A stretch of 64,000 nucleotides of DNA from CAZAQK01 sp046344715 (GTDB taxonomy: Bacteria; Pseudomonadota; Alphaproteobacteria; Rickettsiales; SXRF01), in the NCBI GenBank assembly GCA_046344715.1, contig JBKDKX010000016.1, positions 1 through 64,000 of the forward strand, written 5' to 3'. This document shows, in pieces, positions 34,132 to 44,611 of this stretch (its first letter is position 1; the number at the start of each line of letters is the position of its first letter). The notes under the pieces were generated by a model that saw nothing but the letters and a program-made list of their open reading frames with translations, did not search any database and had not been told where the DNA came from. Position numbers and translations under genes: made by a program.

Positions 34132-35521
34132 CAATTGCCTCCCCGCTGTTGATGGTTGTTTTGCCTGAAACGCTCGTTCCCAATGCTTTATTCAGGCGCA
34201 CATAGGCAATCGCAGCGGCGGTTTTGCGGTCGATATAAAGCAAGGTGGCTTGGTTCAGTTCGCTCTGAGCCGTGGTCACATCTGTCATGTCAGTCAGACC
34301 GCGCTTGAACCGCTCCGATGCAAGGATTACAGTATCTTTTCGGTGATCGAGCGCGCGTTTCTGTTCATCCGCTGCGCTGATACCATTTAAGTAATCCGAA
34401 AGGGCGGATTTTGTTTCCTGCAATGCAGTGAGGCTGGCATTCTGATACGATAATGAAGCTGCATTCGCTCGTGCATCCGATGTGTCAATGGCTCCTTGTA
34501 ACCTGCCAAAGTTCAGTAAGGGCGCGGTGACGCCAGATGCCAGCGACCAGATGGGATTGCTTGCTATCGGCACATTGCCAGAGCCATCTTGAACGCCGAA
34601 GAAGCTGCGAATGCTGATGCGCGGCCATAGATCAGCCTCTGCTTTAGCTAAATCGGCTTGCGTGGCTAAAAGATCGGCACGGCTGGCACGAATATCAGGA
34701 CGTGAGCGAACGCTATCTAGCGATATACTAAGCGCGGTATTTGCTTCTGGAATGACGAGTTCACCTTTTGTGCTTTTAAGGCTATCAGCGAGTGTGCCAG
34801 ATTCTTTGCCAAGTAAACGCTCGATTTTATATTGTGCGGTATCAAGTGCAGCTTGCGCGATAGGCAGTCGTGTAGCCGTTTGGGATCGTTCCGCCTCAGC
34901 GCGGCTGAGGAATGTTGCATCAATCAACCCCGCTTTGGCACGTGCGGCAATCAGCGCAACCTGTTCATCCTGAATTGCTAATAAATCATTGGTTTTCGCA
35001 ACAGTCTGTTCAGCTTGTCTCCATTCAATCACACTACGCATCAGTTCAGCGATAACGGAATTCGTTACATCCTCTGCGCTTGCAATGCGTGATTCAACTC
35101 TGCGCTCCGCGCCATCCACTAAGGCCTGCGTCTGTCCAAATACATCGATTTCCCACGTTGCATCAAACCCGCCTTGAGCGATGGATAGTGGCTTATCAAA
35201 GCCAATTTGCCTGTTTCCGCGTGATGCGCTGGCCGATCCTGAGATGTCAGGGAAGAAACCAGAATTTGCCATGCGTGCAACGCCTCGCGCCTCTGCAATG
35301 CGCGTTTGTGCGATTTGAATATCAAGATTCTGCGCTAGTAAATCCTGAACCAGATTATCCATCAGCGGATCATTAAACGATTGCCACCATCGGTTTTGCT
35401 CTGTGATCTGCAATGCCTCAATCACGGGCTTTTCTGATACAGGGTACATCGCCTGTATTTGGGCGCAGGAACAAAGGACAAATGCAGTGCTACAGCACAG
35501 TAAAAAGCGAACCGGCGTCAT
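34121..35521 (-). CDS. Outer-membrane efflux lipoprotein, TolC/NodT family
   Basis: A 466-residue protein. The lipoprotein signal RFLLCCSTAFVLCSCAQ has its lipobox Cys at about residue 19. Two outer-membrane-factor repeats of long helices follow: DIQIAQTRIAEARGVARMA and RPDIRASRADLLATQADLAKAEADLWP are NodT-type landmarks. It forms the exit duct of the ABC exporter encoded upstream. ATGA overlap with the membrane-fusion gene. Confidence 0.9.
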   Translation of the reverse strand: MTPVRFLLCCSTAFVLCSCAQIQAMYPVSEKPVIEALQITEQNRWWQSFNDPLMDNLVQDLLAQNLDIQIAQTRIAEARGVARMANSGFFPDISGSASASRGNRQIGFDKPLSIAQGGFDATWEIDVFGQTQALVDGAERRVESRIASAEDVTNSVIAELMRSVIEWRQAEQTVAKTNDLLAIQDEQVALIAARAKAGLIDATFLSRAEAERSQTATRLPIAQAALDTAQYKIERLLGKESGTLADSLKSTKGELVIPEANTALSISLDSVRSRPDIRASRADLLATQADLAKAEADLWPRISIRSFFGVQDGSGNVPIASNPIWSLASGVTAPLLNFGRLQGAIDTSDARANAASLSYQNASLTALQETKSALSDYLNGISAADEQKRALDHRKDTVILASERFKRGLTDMTDVTTAQSELNQATLLYIDRKTAAAIAYVRLNKALGTSVSGKTTINSGEAIDAE

Positions 35522-36432
35522 TTGGCCTCCGTTTTTTGACTGTCGATAAACACATCCATCTGCCCACCCACGAAAATGGCTGGGGTGTTTTCAGGCAGAG
35601 CATAAATCACCTGCAACACACGCGTATCAACACGCTGACCTGCAACAGCAAGGTTCTGCTTTGGTTTTACATAAGGCTCAAACCGCACAAAGCTGAGTGG
35701 CACAGCATTGCCAGTATCGCCTCTGCGTAATCCTTGCGCCTGACTTTCGGGGCGAATATGCGCGGCGTTTTCCTCATCAATTTCTACACGTACATGCAAC
35801 GTGCTGACGTCCCCCATCCGCATGAGTGGCTGGGGGGGTGAGCCAGCGCTGGCGAACTCTCCGGGGCGTACATTGACTTCAAGCACTTGCCCATCAATCG
35901 GCGCTTTTACCACAAGTCGTTCTTTTGTGATTTTTGCCTGATTTAATTGCGCTTTGATTTCTTCAATACGAACAACTGCCAACTCTTTACCGAATTTGCG
36001 ACGATTAAAATCGTCTTTAGCGACTGCTCGCTTATCTTGCATTCCACTCACAATCGCAAACTGTGCGCTGGCATCTGCCGCTTGCACTTTTGCGGCATCT
36101 AAGCTGCGTTCCAACGTTGCAATCTGTGCATCAATGTCGCGCTGATCGAGTGCAAAAAGCACCGTGCCTTTCTTTACGCTATCACCAACTTTGACCGGCA
36201 CATCACGCACCACACCGGCCAGCTCCACACCAATCGAAATCAGCTCACTTTTCGGCTCAACAACGCCAATCCCTGAAGTTGATTCTGCATAATCGGCTTT
36301 GGGCGGCGCAATGGGCGGCACTTTCACCTCTGGTTTTGCACCGCCAAACACGGTGATAAGTGCAAAAGCAATTCCCGCAAGCGCGACGTAGGGAAGTTTC
36401 CAACGCAGAAATAATGACTTTGTTTTTTTCAT
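35518..36432 (-). CDS. HlyD-family membrane fusion protein (DevB-like)
   Basis: A 304-residue periplasmic adaptor with one N-terminal membrane segment (YVALAGIAFALITVFGG), a lipoyl/barrel-sandwich half motif (VGVEPKSE-like GIGVVEPKSELISIGVELAGVV), a coiled-coil hairpin (about residues 85-150) and the closing VKAPIDGQVLEVNVRPGE. It links inner-membrane permease to the outer-membrane factor. The family is DevB/HlyD. It overlaps its neighbours by 4 bases on both sides. Confidence 0.88.
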   Translation of the reverse strand: MKKTKSLFLRWKLPYVALAGIAFALITVFGGAKPEVKVPPIAPPKADYAESTSGIGVVEPKSELISIGVELAGVVRDVPVKVGDSVKKGTVLFALDQRDIDAQIATLERSLDAAKVQAADASAQFAIVSGMQDKRAVAKDDFNRRKFGKELAVVRIEEIKAQLNQAKITKERLVVKAPIDGQVLEVNVRPGEFASAGSPPQPLMRMGDVSTLHVRVEIDEENAAHIRPESQAQGLRRGDTGNAVPLSFVRFEPYVKPKQNLAVAGQRVDTRVLQVIYALPENTPAIFVGGQMDVFIDSQKTEAK

Positions 36433-37142
36433 AGCTTCTCCTTTTGGATGAATTCAGCGGCGGCAAAATCACCGACAATGCGTCCATCGTTCATTTCTAA
36501 AATGCGGTCAGCGAAGTGATAAATGCGGTTATCGTGAGTAACGATCAGCACCGCCCGATTTTTATCATTGGCAATTTCGCGCAGAATCTGCATCACGGCT
36601 TGGCCTGTTTTCCCATCCAGTGCAGCAGTCGGTTCATCGCACACAATCAGTTTGGGGTTATGAACCAGCGCCCGTGCAATCGCCACACGCTGCTGCTGCC
36701 CCCCCGATAATTGGCGTGGTAGTTTTTCGGTTTGGCCTTCCATACCAATCTGCTCTAGCAACTGCCTTGCCTGATCTGCTGCTTGTGCGTCTGGCATTCC
36801 AGCAGCAATCAACGGCATAGCGGCATTTTCCGCAGCGGTAAGTGCTGGCAGCAAATTATATTGCTGAAAAATAAACCCGATAGAGTGGCGACGAAACAAT
36901 ACTTTCTCGCGGTCACTCATCTGACTCAGGCGATTTCCAAGAATATCAATCTCGCCATCCGTTGCTGATAGAATGCCAGAAATGATTGAAATCAGCGTGG
37001 TTTTTCCGCAGCCCGATGGTCCCACCAGCATGGTAAGTTCACCCATGCGAAGCTCAGCGTTGATGTCGTGCAAAACGCGTAAACGTTCAGCATCAACTGG
37101 AAAATCTTTAACTACATTGGTAATGGTGGCGGCAATTTGCAT
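36429..37142 (-). CDS. ABC transporter ATP-binding protein (DevA/MacB/LolD type)
   Basis: A 237-residue ATPase. Walker A is GPSGCGKTT, the Q-loop is in FIFQQYNLLPALT, the signature is LSGGQQQRVAIARAL, Walker B is LIVCDEPTAALD, and the switch is VTHDNRI. All motifs are intact. It energises the adjacent FtsX-like permease; together they are a DevCA-like exporter. The substrate is unknown. Confidence 0.93.
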   Translation of the reverse strand: MQIAATITNVVKDFPVDAERLRVLHDINAELRMGELTMLVGPSGCGKTTLISIISGILSATDGEIDILGNRLSQMSDREKVLFRRHSIGFIFQQYNLLPALTAAENAAMPLIAAGMPDAQAADQARQLLEQIGMEGQTEKLPRQLSGGQQQRVAIARALVHNPKLIVCDEPTAALDGKTGQAVMQILREIANDKNRAVLIVTHDNRIYHFADRILEMNDGRIVGDFAAAEFIQKEKL

Positions 37143-37144
37143 GG

Positions 37145-38284
37145 CTACCCCCGAAACACAATGGCTGGATCAAGGCGGAATACCTTGCGAAGGCTGAATA
37201 GAATCGATAAAATAATGATGATGGTAATCGCCACAAAGCTACCCAGCATCACCTGCCAATAGAGGTAAAACCCTTTTAGGGCTGGAGCGTCATTTGTCAG
37301 TTCAAAAAAGGCGGCAGTGCTGCCAATTCCGATGCCGTAGCCAATAAGTCCGACAATCGATGCTTGGATTAACACCAGCTTGAGCAACTGGCTATTGGTC
37401 ACACCAACCGCTTTCATCGCCGCGAATTGTTTAAGATTCTCCACCACAAAAATATAGAAGGTTTGCGCGGTGATAGCGGCACCCACAAGCGCACCAAGTA
37501 TCACCGTAATCCCGAAATTGATGGGAATACCTGTGCGCTCCAAAATGTAATTGATGCTGCGCCATGCAAATTCATTATTCGTCAGTGCTTGCAAACCCGT
37601 TTGATCGGTGATGCGCTTTTTTAGCTCTTCAATGTTTTCTCCCTGTTTCGCCTTCACCAAAATGAAAGGCAGCTTATTGCGCTGTGGCGGGGTGATCTCA
37701 ATCGCCGTATTGTATGAAACATACATGATGGGGAAGGTGAAAAATGTCGGCTTGGTTTCGCATATTGCATTCACCACCAAGCGATTATCATTGAGCTCGA
37801 TGTGCCTTCCCAGTTCGACTTTCTTGCCCGGCCATGTGAAATAATAGCCATTCACATCCATCATGGCGGTTTGTGGTTTCCGGATAACAGCTGGGTCACC
37901 CATCATTTTGTCCGGGCAGATTCCCACTAAGCTCACATCATCCACGCCAATAAGCTGCACCTGCTGCGTCAACCCGTCCTGCATGCGGATGGTGGAAATA
38001 CCTTTATAGAACGGCACAGCCCACTCAATGCCTTTTACCGAACGCACATTGGAAAGCTCGATATCGCGCATAGGTTCTACTTCCTCAATGTAGCGCACGC
38101 GACTATCCATCACCCAAATATCTGGCTCAGTAACTGCGTATATCGCCCCAGCGGTACGTGCCATCAGGCCGATGAAAATCGATACTTGCTGCGCCATGAG
38201 CATGGTCGCAAACGTCACGCCAAAGACCAGCCCGATATACTTGGCACGATCCCCTAGAAGCATTTTGATGGCGATGTTTCTCAT
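37145..38284 (-). CDS. ABC transporter permease (DevC/FtsX-like)
   Basis: A 379-residue permease with a first membrane segment (about 15-35), a large periplasmic domain, then three C-terminal segments (about 255-375). AAMKAVGVTNSQLLKLVLIQASIVG is the landmark of the MacB/DevC family. It is the first gene of the exporter operon; a divergent TetR gene probably controls it. Confidence 0.9.
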   Translation of the reverse strand: MRNIAIKMLLGDRAKYIGLVFGVTFATMLMAQQVSIFIGLMARTAGAIYAVTEPDIWVMDSRVRYIEEVEPMRDIELSNVRSVKGIEWAVPFYKGISTIRMQDGLTQQVQLIGVDDVSLVGICPDKMMGDPAVIRKPQTAMMDVNGYYFTWPGKKVELGRHIELNDNRLVVNAICETKPTFFTFPIMYVSYNTAIEITPPQRNKLPFILVKAKQGENIEELKKRITDQTGLQALTNNEFAWRSINYILERTGIPINFGITVILGALVGAAITAQTFYIFVVENLKQFAAMKAVGVTNSQLLKLVLIQASIVGLIGYGIGIGSTAAFFELTNDAPALKGFYLYWQVMLGSFVAITIIIILSILFSLRKVFRLDPAIVFRG

Positions 38285-38299
38285 AAGTCTTGATATTAA

Positions 38300-38317
38300 T
38301 TGTACGATATGGTACTA
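38300..38317. promoter_or_regulatory. Possible TetR operator
   Basis: Between the divergent permease and TetR genes the sequence TTGTACGATATGGTACTAA has two GTAC half-sites 10 bases apart and near-dyad symmetry. It overlaps the likely promoters of both genes. Inferred only from position and symmetry. Confidence 0.35.
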
Positions 38318-38356
38318 ATAATATAGCTATTTATAAAACGGTCAAGTACTATATTT

Positions 38357-39004
38357 ATGGGTCAAATGACAACAGCACAAAAACGTGGGCGCGGAAGGCC
38401 AGTGAATGAGGCCAGACGTGAGGAAATTATTGCGACAGCGGGAAGGCTATTTGGTGAGCTGGGGCTGCACGCCACCACGATGGAACACATCGCCAAGGAA
38501 TTAAAAATCTCAAAGATTACGCTCTATTCGCGCTTTGCCGATAAGGATGAACTGTTCACCGCAGTCATTCAGGCAAAATGTCAGCAACACATTCCCGACC
38601 AGTTTTTTGGTGATGTTGACAAACATCCTATGGAGGAATCCCTCTATCGTGTCGCATACGGCCTGATGGAGCTGCTTACCAGTGATGGTGCGATGGATAT
38701 GGAGCGCATGCTGACGGGCGCGGATGCTAGGGTGAGATCAAAGCTCACCACGCTTTTTTATGAAGCGGGTCCACAGCGTATAAAGCGCATGGCAGCCGCT
38801 CATCTTGAAAAACTTCATGCTGAGAAAAAGCTAAATGTCCCGAATCCAAAATTCTCGGCCAATCTGTTCGCAGCGATGATCAAAGGGTCGGACATTTGTA
38901 TGCGTGCGCACATGCAGATTCCGCCTAAGACAACCAAAAAAGAAATGCAAACCTACTGCCGCGATGCGGTGGGGATGTTCATCAACGCACACCAAATTCA
39001 ATAA
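38357..39004 (+). CDS. TetR/AcrR-family transcriptional regulator
   Basis: A 215-residue protein. The N-terminal HTH (about residues 20-65: EEIIATAGRLFGELGLHATTMEHIAKELKISKITLYSRFADKDELF as a landmark region) is TetR-type. A C-terminal ligand-binding region follows. It is divergent from the exporter operon, the usual arrangement for a local repressor sensing the exported compound. Confidence 0.9.
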   Translation: MGQMTTAQKRGRGRPVNEARREEIIATAGRLFGELGLHATTMEHIAKELKISKITLYSRFADKDELFTAVIQAKCQQHIPDQFFGDVDKHPMEESLYRVAYGLMELLTSDGAMDMERMLTGADARVRSKLTTLFYEAGPQRIKRMAAAHLEKLHAEKKLNVPNPKFSANLFAAMIKGSDICMRAHMQIPPKTTKKEMQTYCRDAVGMFINAHQIQ

Positions 39005-39127
39005 ACGAATAAACAAGGAATTATCGAGCGATAACTGAAGACAAAATAACTGTGTCCAACAATACAACCCAGCGGTGTTTTATAATGAAATGATAACTGC
39101 TTATAATTGAATAAAGGCAGGTAAAGT

Positions 39128-39856
39128 ATGGTTTTTCATGATAAAACATACGACCGATTACACAATCTTTGGAGAAGATGGAGAATCTCTCAGGAGGATG
39201 TTTACTACGCCGTGGAAAACGATTTGCTTAAAGTCGTTGTCTGGATGCCGCTGCGCTTGATGGAGCGCGGCACTATCAGAAAAGAAAAGTTTATCTATGA
39301 ACAGCACGAACCCAAAGAAGGATTTATCGGAGTTAGGCCTGTGGATTTCAGACGGCTATGCAGCACAGGCAGAGCAAAGCTGCGCATATTTCGATCTATT
39401 GATGATGAAGCGCATATTTTGAGGCTGGCTTATGAACCGCCACAACCTGCAATCATGGTGCGGATAAGTGATCTCGTTGTGTTGCAGAAAGATAGGGTGA
39501 AGTTTGAAGCAAAGTACGATTTGCCAAAGAATATGGCTGCACCTTCAAAACAAAAATTGACCGCCAATGGCTTTCGTTTTTCAAACGATTATCGCCATGT
39601 TCTATTGAATGGGCATGAATATCACCTTGGTGATGTCCAAGCCAGAATCGTGGAGTTGCTTCATGATGCAGCAAGCAGTCGTCATCCGTGGGTACATGGT
39701 AAAACGCTGATTTATGAATCAGGGTCACAGGCGCTTCGGATGCGCGACATATTCAAGCACAAGCGGGACTGGCGCAACCTCATTACCTCGAATGATCGCG
39801 GCTATTACCGGCTGAATATACCCATTGAGGAAGAAATCTTAGAACCCGCTGATTAG
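39128..39856 (+). CDS. Hypothetical protein with probable C-terminal winged helix
   Basis: A 242-residue protein. The C-terminal 90 residues (GHEYHLGDVQARIVELLHD, then ALRMRDIFKHKRDWRNLI and YYRLNI) look like a winged-helix DNA-binding domain. The N-terminal part is charged and unassigned. ATG at 39128 follows AGGTAAAGT. It overlaps the convergent XRE gene by 4 bases. A regulatory role in the element is likely but not proven. Confidence 0.6.
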   Translation: MVFHDKTYDRLHNLWRRWRISQEDVYYAVENDLLKVVVWMPLRLMERGTIRKEKFIYEQHEPKEGFIGVRPVDFRRLCSTGRAKLRIFRSIDDEAHILRLAYEPPQPAIMVRISDLVVLQKDRVKFEAKYDLPKNMAAPSKQKLTANGFRFSNDYRHVLLNGHEYHLGDVQARIVELLHDAASSRHPWVHGKTLIYESGSQALRMRDIFKHKRDWRNLITSNDRGYYRLNIPIEEEILEPAD

Positions 39857-40200
39857 TGAACGCGGCGCAGAAAACAAAGCAAGGCTTCTCTGCCTTCCTT
39901 GTCGAGTTTCTTGAATTGCTTCAGCAGCTCGAATTCATTCTCTTTTATTTCTGGTATCAGCTCGGATTTCTGCTCAGGTACAAAATAGGAGATGGGCAAA
40001 TCCAAAATCTTGGCGATTTTTAGCAAGAGTTCCACCGAGATGCGGTTAATTGCTTGCTCATATTTTTGTAGCTGTTGGAAAGTGATCGGCTCTTTGATTT
40101 TCTGGCTGAGTTCTTTTTGCGTGAGGCCACGCAGCATGCGGCCTTTACGGATTTGATTGCCGATGTAAACGCTTGTAGGATTTTTGCCTTTATCAATCAC
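39853..40200 (-). CDS. XRE-family transcriptional regulator
   Basis: 115 residues from the GTG at 40200, with GAGG 6 bases upstream; the longer frame to 40266 lacks a site. The HTH (about residues 14-70) reads IGNQIRKGRMLRGLTQKELSQ, FQQLQKYEQAINRISVELLLKIAKILDLPISYF. Such Cro/CI-type regulators in alphaproteobacterial elements usually control their own maintenance genes. It is divergent from the replication module. Confidence 0.85.
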   Translation of the reverse strand: MIDKGKNPTSVYIGNQIRKGRMLRGLTQKELSQKIKEPITFQQLQKYEQAINRISVELLLKIAKILDLPISYFVPEQKSELIPEIKENEFELLKQFKKLDKEGREALLCFLRRVH

Positions 40201-40454
40201 ATTACCTCGCTCAATCCATGACGAGGTTTTTGACACCCGAAGGTGCCAGGAGGTTAGTAAGCCCAAAACCGGCTGCGACCTATTTCCACGAGGGTATTAT
40301 ATTCAGCCGCCCTCCCGACATAAGTCGAGGAGGGACGTTTCGTGAATACGAGTCCTTCAGCGCATGTTTTGAGGGTTACTACACCCCGTCACAGCACGGT
40401 GAACATAGAGCATACGCTCAAAACATCAACTCATTGATTGCCTTCCCCCTTTCA

Positions 40455-40556
40455 GCCCCACCCAAGGTCACCCCAGCGCCCCACCCAAGGTTGTTGACGC
40501 GGGAAATTTGCTATTTTCATGGCCACATACAACCCCCTTTGCGCCCCACCCAAGGT
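40455..40556. repeat. Three iteron-like 14-bp direct repeats
   Basis: GCCCCACCCAAGGT occurs exactly at 40455-40468, 40478-40491 and 40543-40556 (spacings 23 and 65). A fourth partial word CAAGCCCCACGCC follows at 40562. Identical directly repeated words next to a replication-protein gene suggest binding sites for that protein or for the XRE regulator. Confidence 0.7.
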
Positions 40557-40598
40557 CTATCCAAGCCCCACGCCAGCCCCCCATATCGTCGTGCAGCC

Positions 40599-40616
40599 TT
40601 TGTCCGAACAGTTCGA
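40599..40616. repeat. 18-bp inverted repeat, right copy
   Basis: TTTGTCCGAACAGTTCGA, the exact reverse complement of 31694-31711, just upstream of the replication module start at 40649. Confidence 0.75.
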
Positions 40617-40648
40617 GCAACGAACCGTTTTAACCAACGGAGGCACAC

Positions 40649-40888
40649 ATGAATGACAATACAAAACCTATCTCAACTTTTGATGAAATATGCCGTCTGA
40701 CCATCGACACGATGCGGAAGATGGAACTGGAAACCTTGCTCCAGTTGAAGAAGCAAGCAGCCGTGGAATTAGACCGTGCCAAGCTCACCAAGGGCTGCAT
40801 CGAATTGGCGCTTTCCCTGAAGCAGGAAGATCAGGAACGCATCCCTGAACAGGCCGATGACGGGCAACAGAGCCTGCTCGATGAATAG
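40649..40888 (+). CDS. Small helical hypothetical protein of the element
   Basis: A 79-residue charged helical protein (ICRLTIDTMRKMELETLLQLKKQ). ATG has GGAGGCACAC upstream, a strong site. It precedes the replication protein gene by 8 bases. No family recognised. Confidence 0.65.
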   Translation: MNDNTKPISTFDEICRLTIDTMRKMELETLLQLKKQAAVELDRAKLTKGCIELALSLKQEDQERIPEQADDGQQSLLDE

Positions 40889-40896
40889 TTCAGATC

Positions 40897-42018
40897 ATGG
40901 CAATGGAATGGTTCAGGATGTATCACGGTATGCCACACGACCCTAAACTCAAGGTTATCGCGCATCGTGCCAAACAACCGATGGCTTACGTCGTGGCGGT
41001 CTGGACGTGTTTGCTCGATGCGGCATCCCAGCACACGTCACGCGGCACGGTGGAAGTGGATGCTGAGCAAATCGCCATTATGCAGGACATGGAAACCGAG
41101 GCGGTGGAGGCGATCATCGCCGCCATGTACACCAAGGGAATGCTCAATGAGCAAAACCGGCTTACTGCGTGGGATAAGCGCCAGCACACCACTTCCACCG
41201 AGCGGATGCAAAAGCATCGTGACACGAAGAAACGCGATGTGACAGGAAGTGACGCGGTGAAACGCACCGTGACACGCGGTGACGCAAAAACAGCAAAAAA
41301 GACACCAGATACAGATAGCAGATTACAGACTTCAGACTCAGATGCAGAAACTCAGAAAAAACAGATTTCAGATAAAAAACTTAGAGCGAGAGCAGAGGGA
41401 GAGCGCGAGAGGGAGAAAACAAAACCCCTGTCAGACGACATCACAGAGCAGATGCTGCAAATTTGGAATGCAGAAGTTCAGAGCAAACTGACCAAAGGGC
41501 AGAACGCAAGAATTACACCCAAACGCAGACAGCAAATGCTGGAGCGGTGGCAGCAGGACTTCCAGCAGGACATTCGGGCATGGCGCTATTTCTGTGAGGT
41601 TATCGGCAATAGCGATTTCTGCCTTGGCAAAGTGACAGGCAAGGATTGGACGATTGACCTTGGCTGGGCGGTGGAATCATCCGACCATGTGGCAAAGATT
41701 CTGGAAGGCGGCTTCTCAGGTCGCAGCCATCCACCGAAACCACCGGCCTGCGACGTGCCGGGTTTGCAGCAAGCGTGGGATGCGGTGCTGGATGCCTTCC
41801 AGCAAAAGCATGGCAAAGCGGTATGCCGCAGCTGGCTTGCCAATACCGTCATCACCGATTTGCGTGGCAACACCGTCATCATCCGCTGCCCCAGTGCTTT
41901 TGCCTGCCAGTGGATTAACCAGCACTACATGCCTGACCTGACCCGCTGGTGGCGCACCGCGACCGAAGGCGGCGCAGCCGTATCCGCCGTGCAACTTATC
42001 ACGGAGGGCAAGTCATGA
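40897..42018 (+). CDS. Replication-module protein with C-terminal DnaA domain I
   Basis: A 373-residue protein. The N-terminus (MEWFRMYHGMPHDPKLKVIAHR...AYVVAVWTCLLDAA) is like phage and plasmid replication-initiator N-terminal domains. A long charged low-complexity linker spans about residues 110-190. The C-terminal 75 residues (AWDAVLDAFQQKHGKAVCRSWLANTVITDL, VIIRCPSAFACQWINQHYMPDL, landmarks) match DnaA domain I, the helicase- and partner-binding domain, without the AAA+ part. It may recruit the host helicase to the iteron region. ATGA overlap with the next gene. Confidence 0.75.
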   Translation: MAMEWFRMYHGMPHDPKLKVIAHRAKQPMAYVVAVWTCLLDAASQHTSRGTVEVDAEQIAIMQDMETEAVEAIIAAMYTKGMLNEQNRLTAWDKRQHTTSTERMQKHRDTKKRDVTGSDAVKRTVTRGDAKTAKKTPDTDSRLQTSDSDAETQKKQISDKKLRARAEGEREREKTKPLSDDITEQMLQIWNAEVQSKLTKGQNARITPKRRQQMLERWQQDFQQDIRAWRYFCEVIGNSDFCLGKVTGKDWTIDLGWAVESSDHVAKILEGGFSGRSHPPKPPACDVPGLQQAWDAVLDAFQQKHGKAVCRSWLANTVITDLRGNTVIIRCPSAFACQWINQHYMPDLTRWWRTATEGGAAVSAVQLITEGKS

Positions 42019-42422
42019 GAAAACCTGTTCCGGAAAAATGGACTGTTACCGATGTTGCCGACCGGTTCGAGGAAGCAGCCTATACGCTGAAACGCCTGCC
42101 GCCCGTGAAGGTGCAAGGATTCTTCAGCACATGGCCAGCTATCGTGCGAACGGTGGCGGAGCAGCTGGCGGAAGATCGGCTACCCATGCGCCTCGGACCA
42201 CCGTCGGCAGAAGCCGTGGCGCGGATGGAAGAAACCATCCAGTGGATTTTCTTCCTCGATGATGAAGCGGAGCGCCGCCTGATTTGGCTGCGTGCGGCGC
42301 GGGTTCCGTGGAAGCCTATCTGCTACCGCATCGGCTGTGGTCGCACCAAGGCATGGCAGATGTGGACGATTGCGCTTTTGAAGATCGCCATGCGCCTGAA
42401 CGCCAAGCAGAGAGGGCGTTAG
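42015..42422 (+). CDS. Phage-like DUF6362-type protein
   Basis: A 135-residue protein. ATG at 42015 overlaps the previous stop, with GGAGGG 6 bases upstream. Landmarks: WTVTDVADRFEEAAYTLKRLP, WPAIVRTVAEQLAED, RRLIWLRAARVPWKPICYRIGCGRTKAWQMW. The last part looks like a helix-turn-helix (RIGCGRTKAWQMW), as in small phage proteins of this type. The function is unknown. Confidence 0.65.
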   Translation: MRKPVPEKWTVTDVADRFEEAAYTLKRLPPVKVQGFFSTWPAIVRTVAEQLAEDRLPMRLGPPSAEAVARMEETIQWIFFLDDEAERRLIWLRAARVPWKPICYRIGCGRTKAWQMWTIALLKIAMRLNAKQRGR

Positions 42423-42599
42423 GATGTTCGAACAAAAAAACACTAAACACGGTGAACAGAATTTGGTATGTGTACACATATCATCGCGGGACGTGCGACC
42501 ATCAGCACTCCACAGCACCCAAAGCCCATTTTTTCATCGTTTTGAATCAAACGCACCTGCATACGCGCAGACAGCGTTCGTGTGCGTTGGGGGCTGGCG

Positions 42600-42826
42600 A
42601 TGATTACCGACCTGACCCCCTACAGGAAGCATGTCGATCAGTTCGATTTAACGGAGGAGCAAAAGCTCGAACTGGTAAACGCTGTCTGGATGATTGTTGA
42701 TAGTGTTTTTGACTATCACTTGGGAATTAACCGGCTGGCGAGAAAGGAGAAAGAACCTCAAAAGAACATTGATTCGCAGGTGCAGGCTGTTATCCTGCCG
42801 AAAGCCCCTCAAGATACTGTTTTATA

Positions 42827-42827
<1 letters not shown>
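42600..42827 (+). CDS. Small hypothetical protein upstream of the recombinase
   Basis: 75 residues from the ATG at 42600 (GGGGGC upstream). Helical and acidic in the middle (FDLTEEQKLELVNAVWMIVDSVFDYHLG). Its stop overlaps the first recombinase ATG (TAATG at 42825-42829). No family recognised; such small genes sit before serine recombinases in several alphaproteobacterial elements. Confidence 0.6.
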
Positions 42828-44427
<1,600 letters not shown>

Positions 44428-44436
44428 ACAGAAAAT

Positions 44437-44518
44437 GGCCAATGATTAGTTGCCAGTGGCCAGTGTCAGGAAGGTAGGTTTTAACGCCTTTCTGGCAACT
44501 GTCAACTGCCAACTGGCG
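44437..44518. repeat. Degenerate TGGCCAGT-type repeat tract
   Basis: GTTGCCAGTGGCCAGTGTCAGG and CTGGCAACTGTCAACTGCCAACTGG are partly inverted words between tRNA-Ala and the duplicated lepA end. Same low-complexity family as 3826-3898. Confidence 0.5.
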
Positions 44519-44520
44519 GG

Positions 44521-44579
44521 CTATTCATCCCCCATCTTGAGGGCGGCGAGGAAGGCGGATTGTGGGATATTGACGTTGC
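44521..44579. repeat. Second copy of the lepA 3' end
   Basis: 59 bases match 45580-45638 with two differences. On the minus strand it reads NVNIPQSAFLAALKMGDE-stop, the last 18 residues of LepA. It lies downstream of the gene at 44612. Confidence 0.9.
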
Positions 44580-44611
44580 ACTTCGCGTATGTTTTTGGCA
44601 AAAAATCTAAA

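Larger units (their letters stand above)
40201..40648. other. Non-coding control region with hairpin and iteron-like repeats
   Basis: Between the divergent XRE gene and the replication module. It contains a hairpin CCCTCC-CGAC, ATAA loop, GTCG-A-GGAGGG (40310-40334), three 14-bp direct repeats (40455-40556) and the right copy of the 18-bp inverted repeat (40599-40616). It is C-rich on the plus strand. An open frame through it (40218-40652) is low-complexity and is not taken as a gene. It is the best candidate for an origin or operator region. Confidence 0.6.

Noticed and set aside
40455..40556. CRISPR array
   Set aside because: Repeats are only 14 bp, spacing is irregular (23 and 65) and no cas genes are present.
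40218..40652. 144-codon frame through the control region
   Set aside because: It covers iteron-like repeats and a hairpin, is rich in Pro and Arg from repeat DNA, and ends inside the next gene start.
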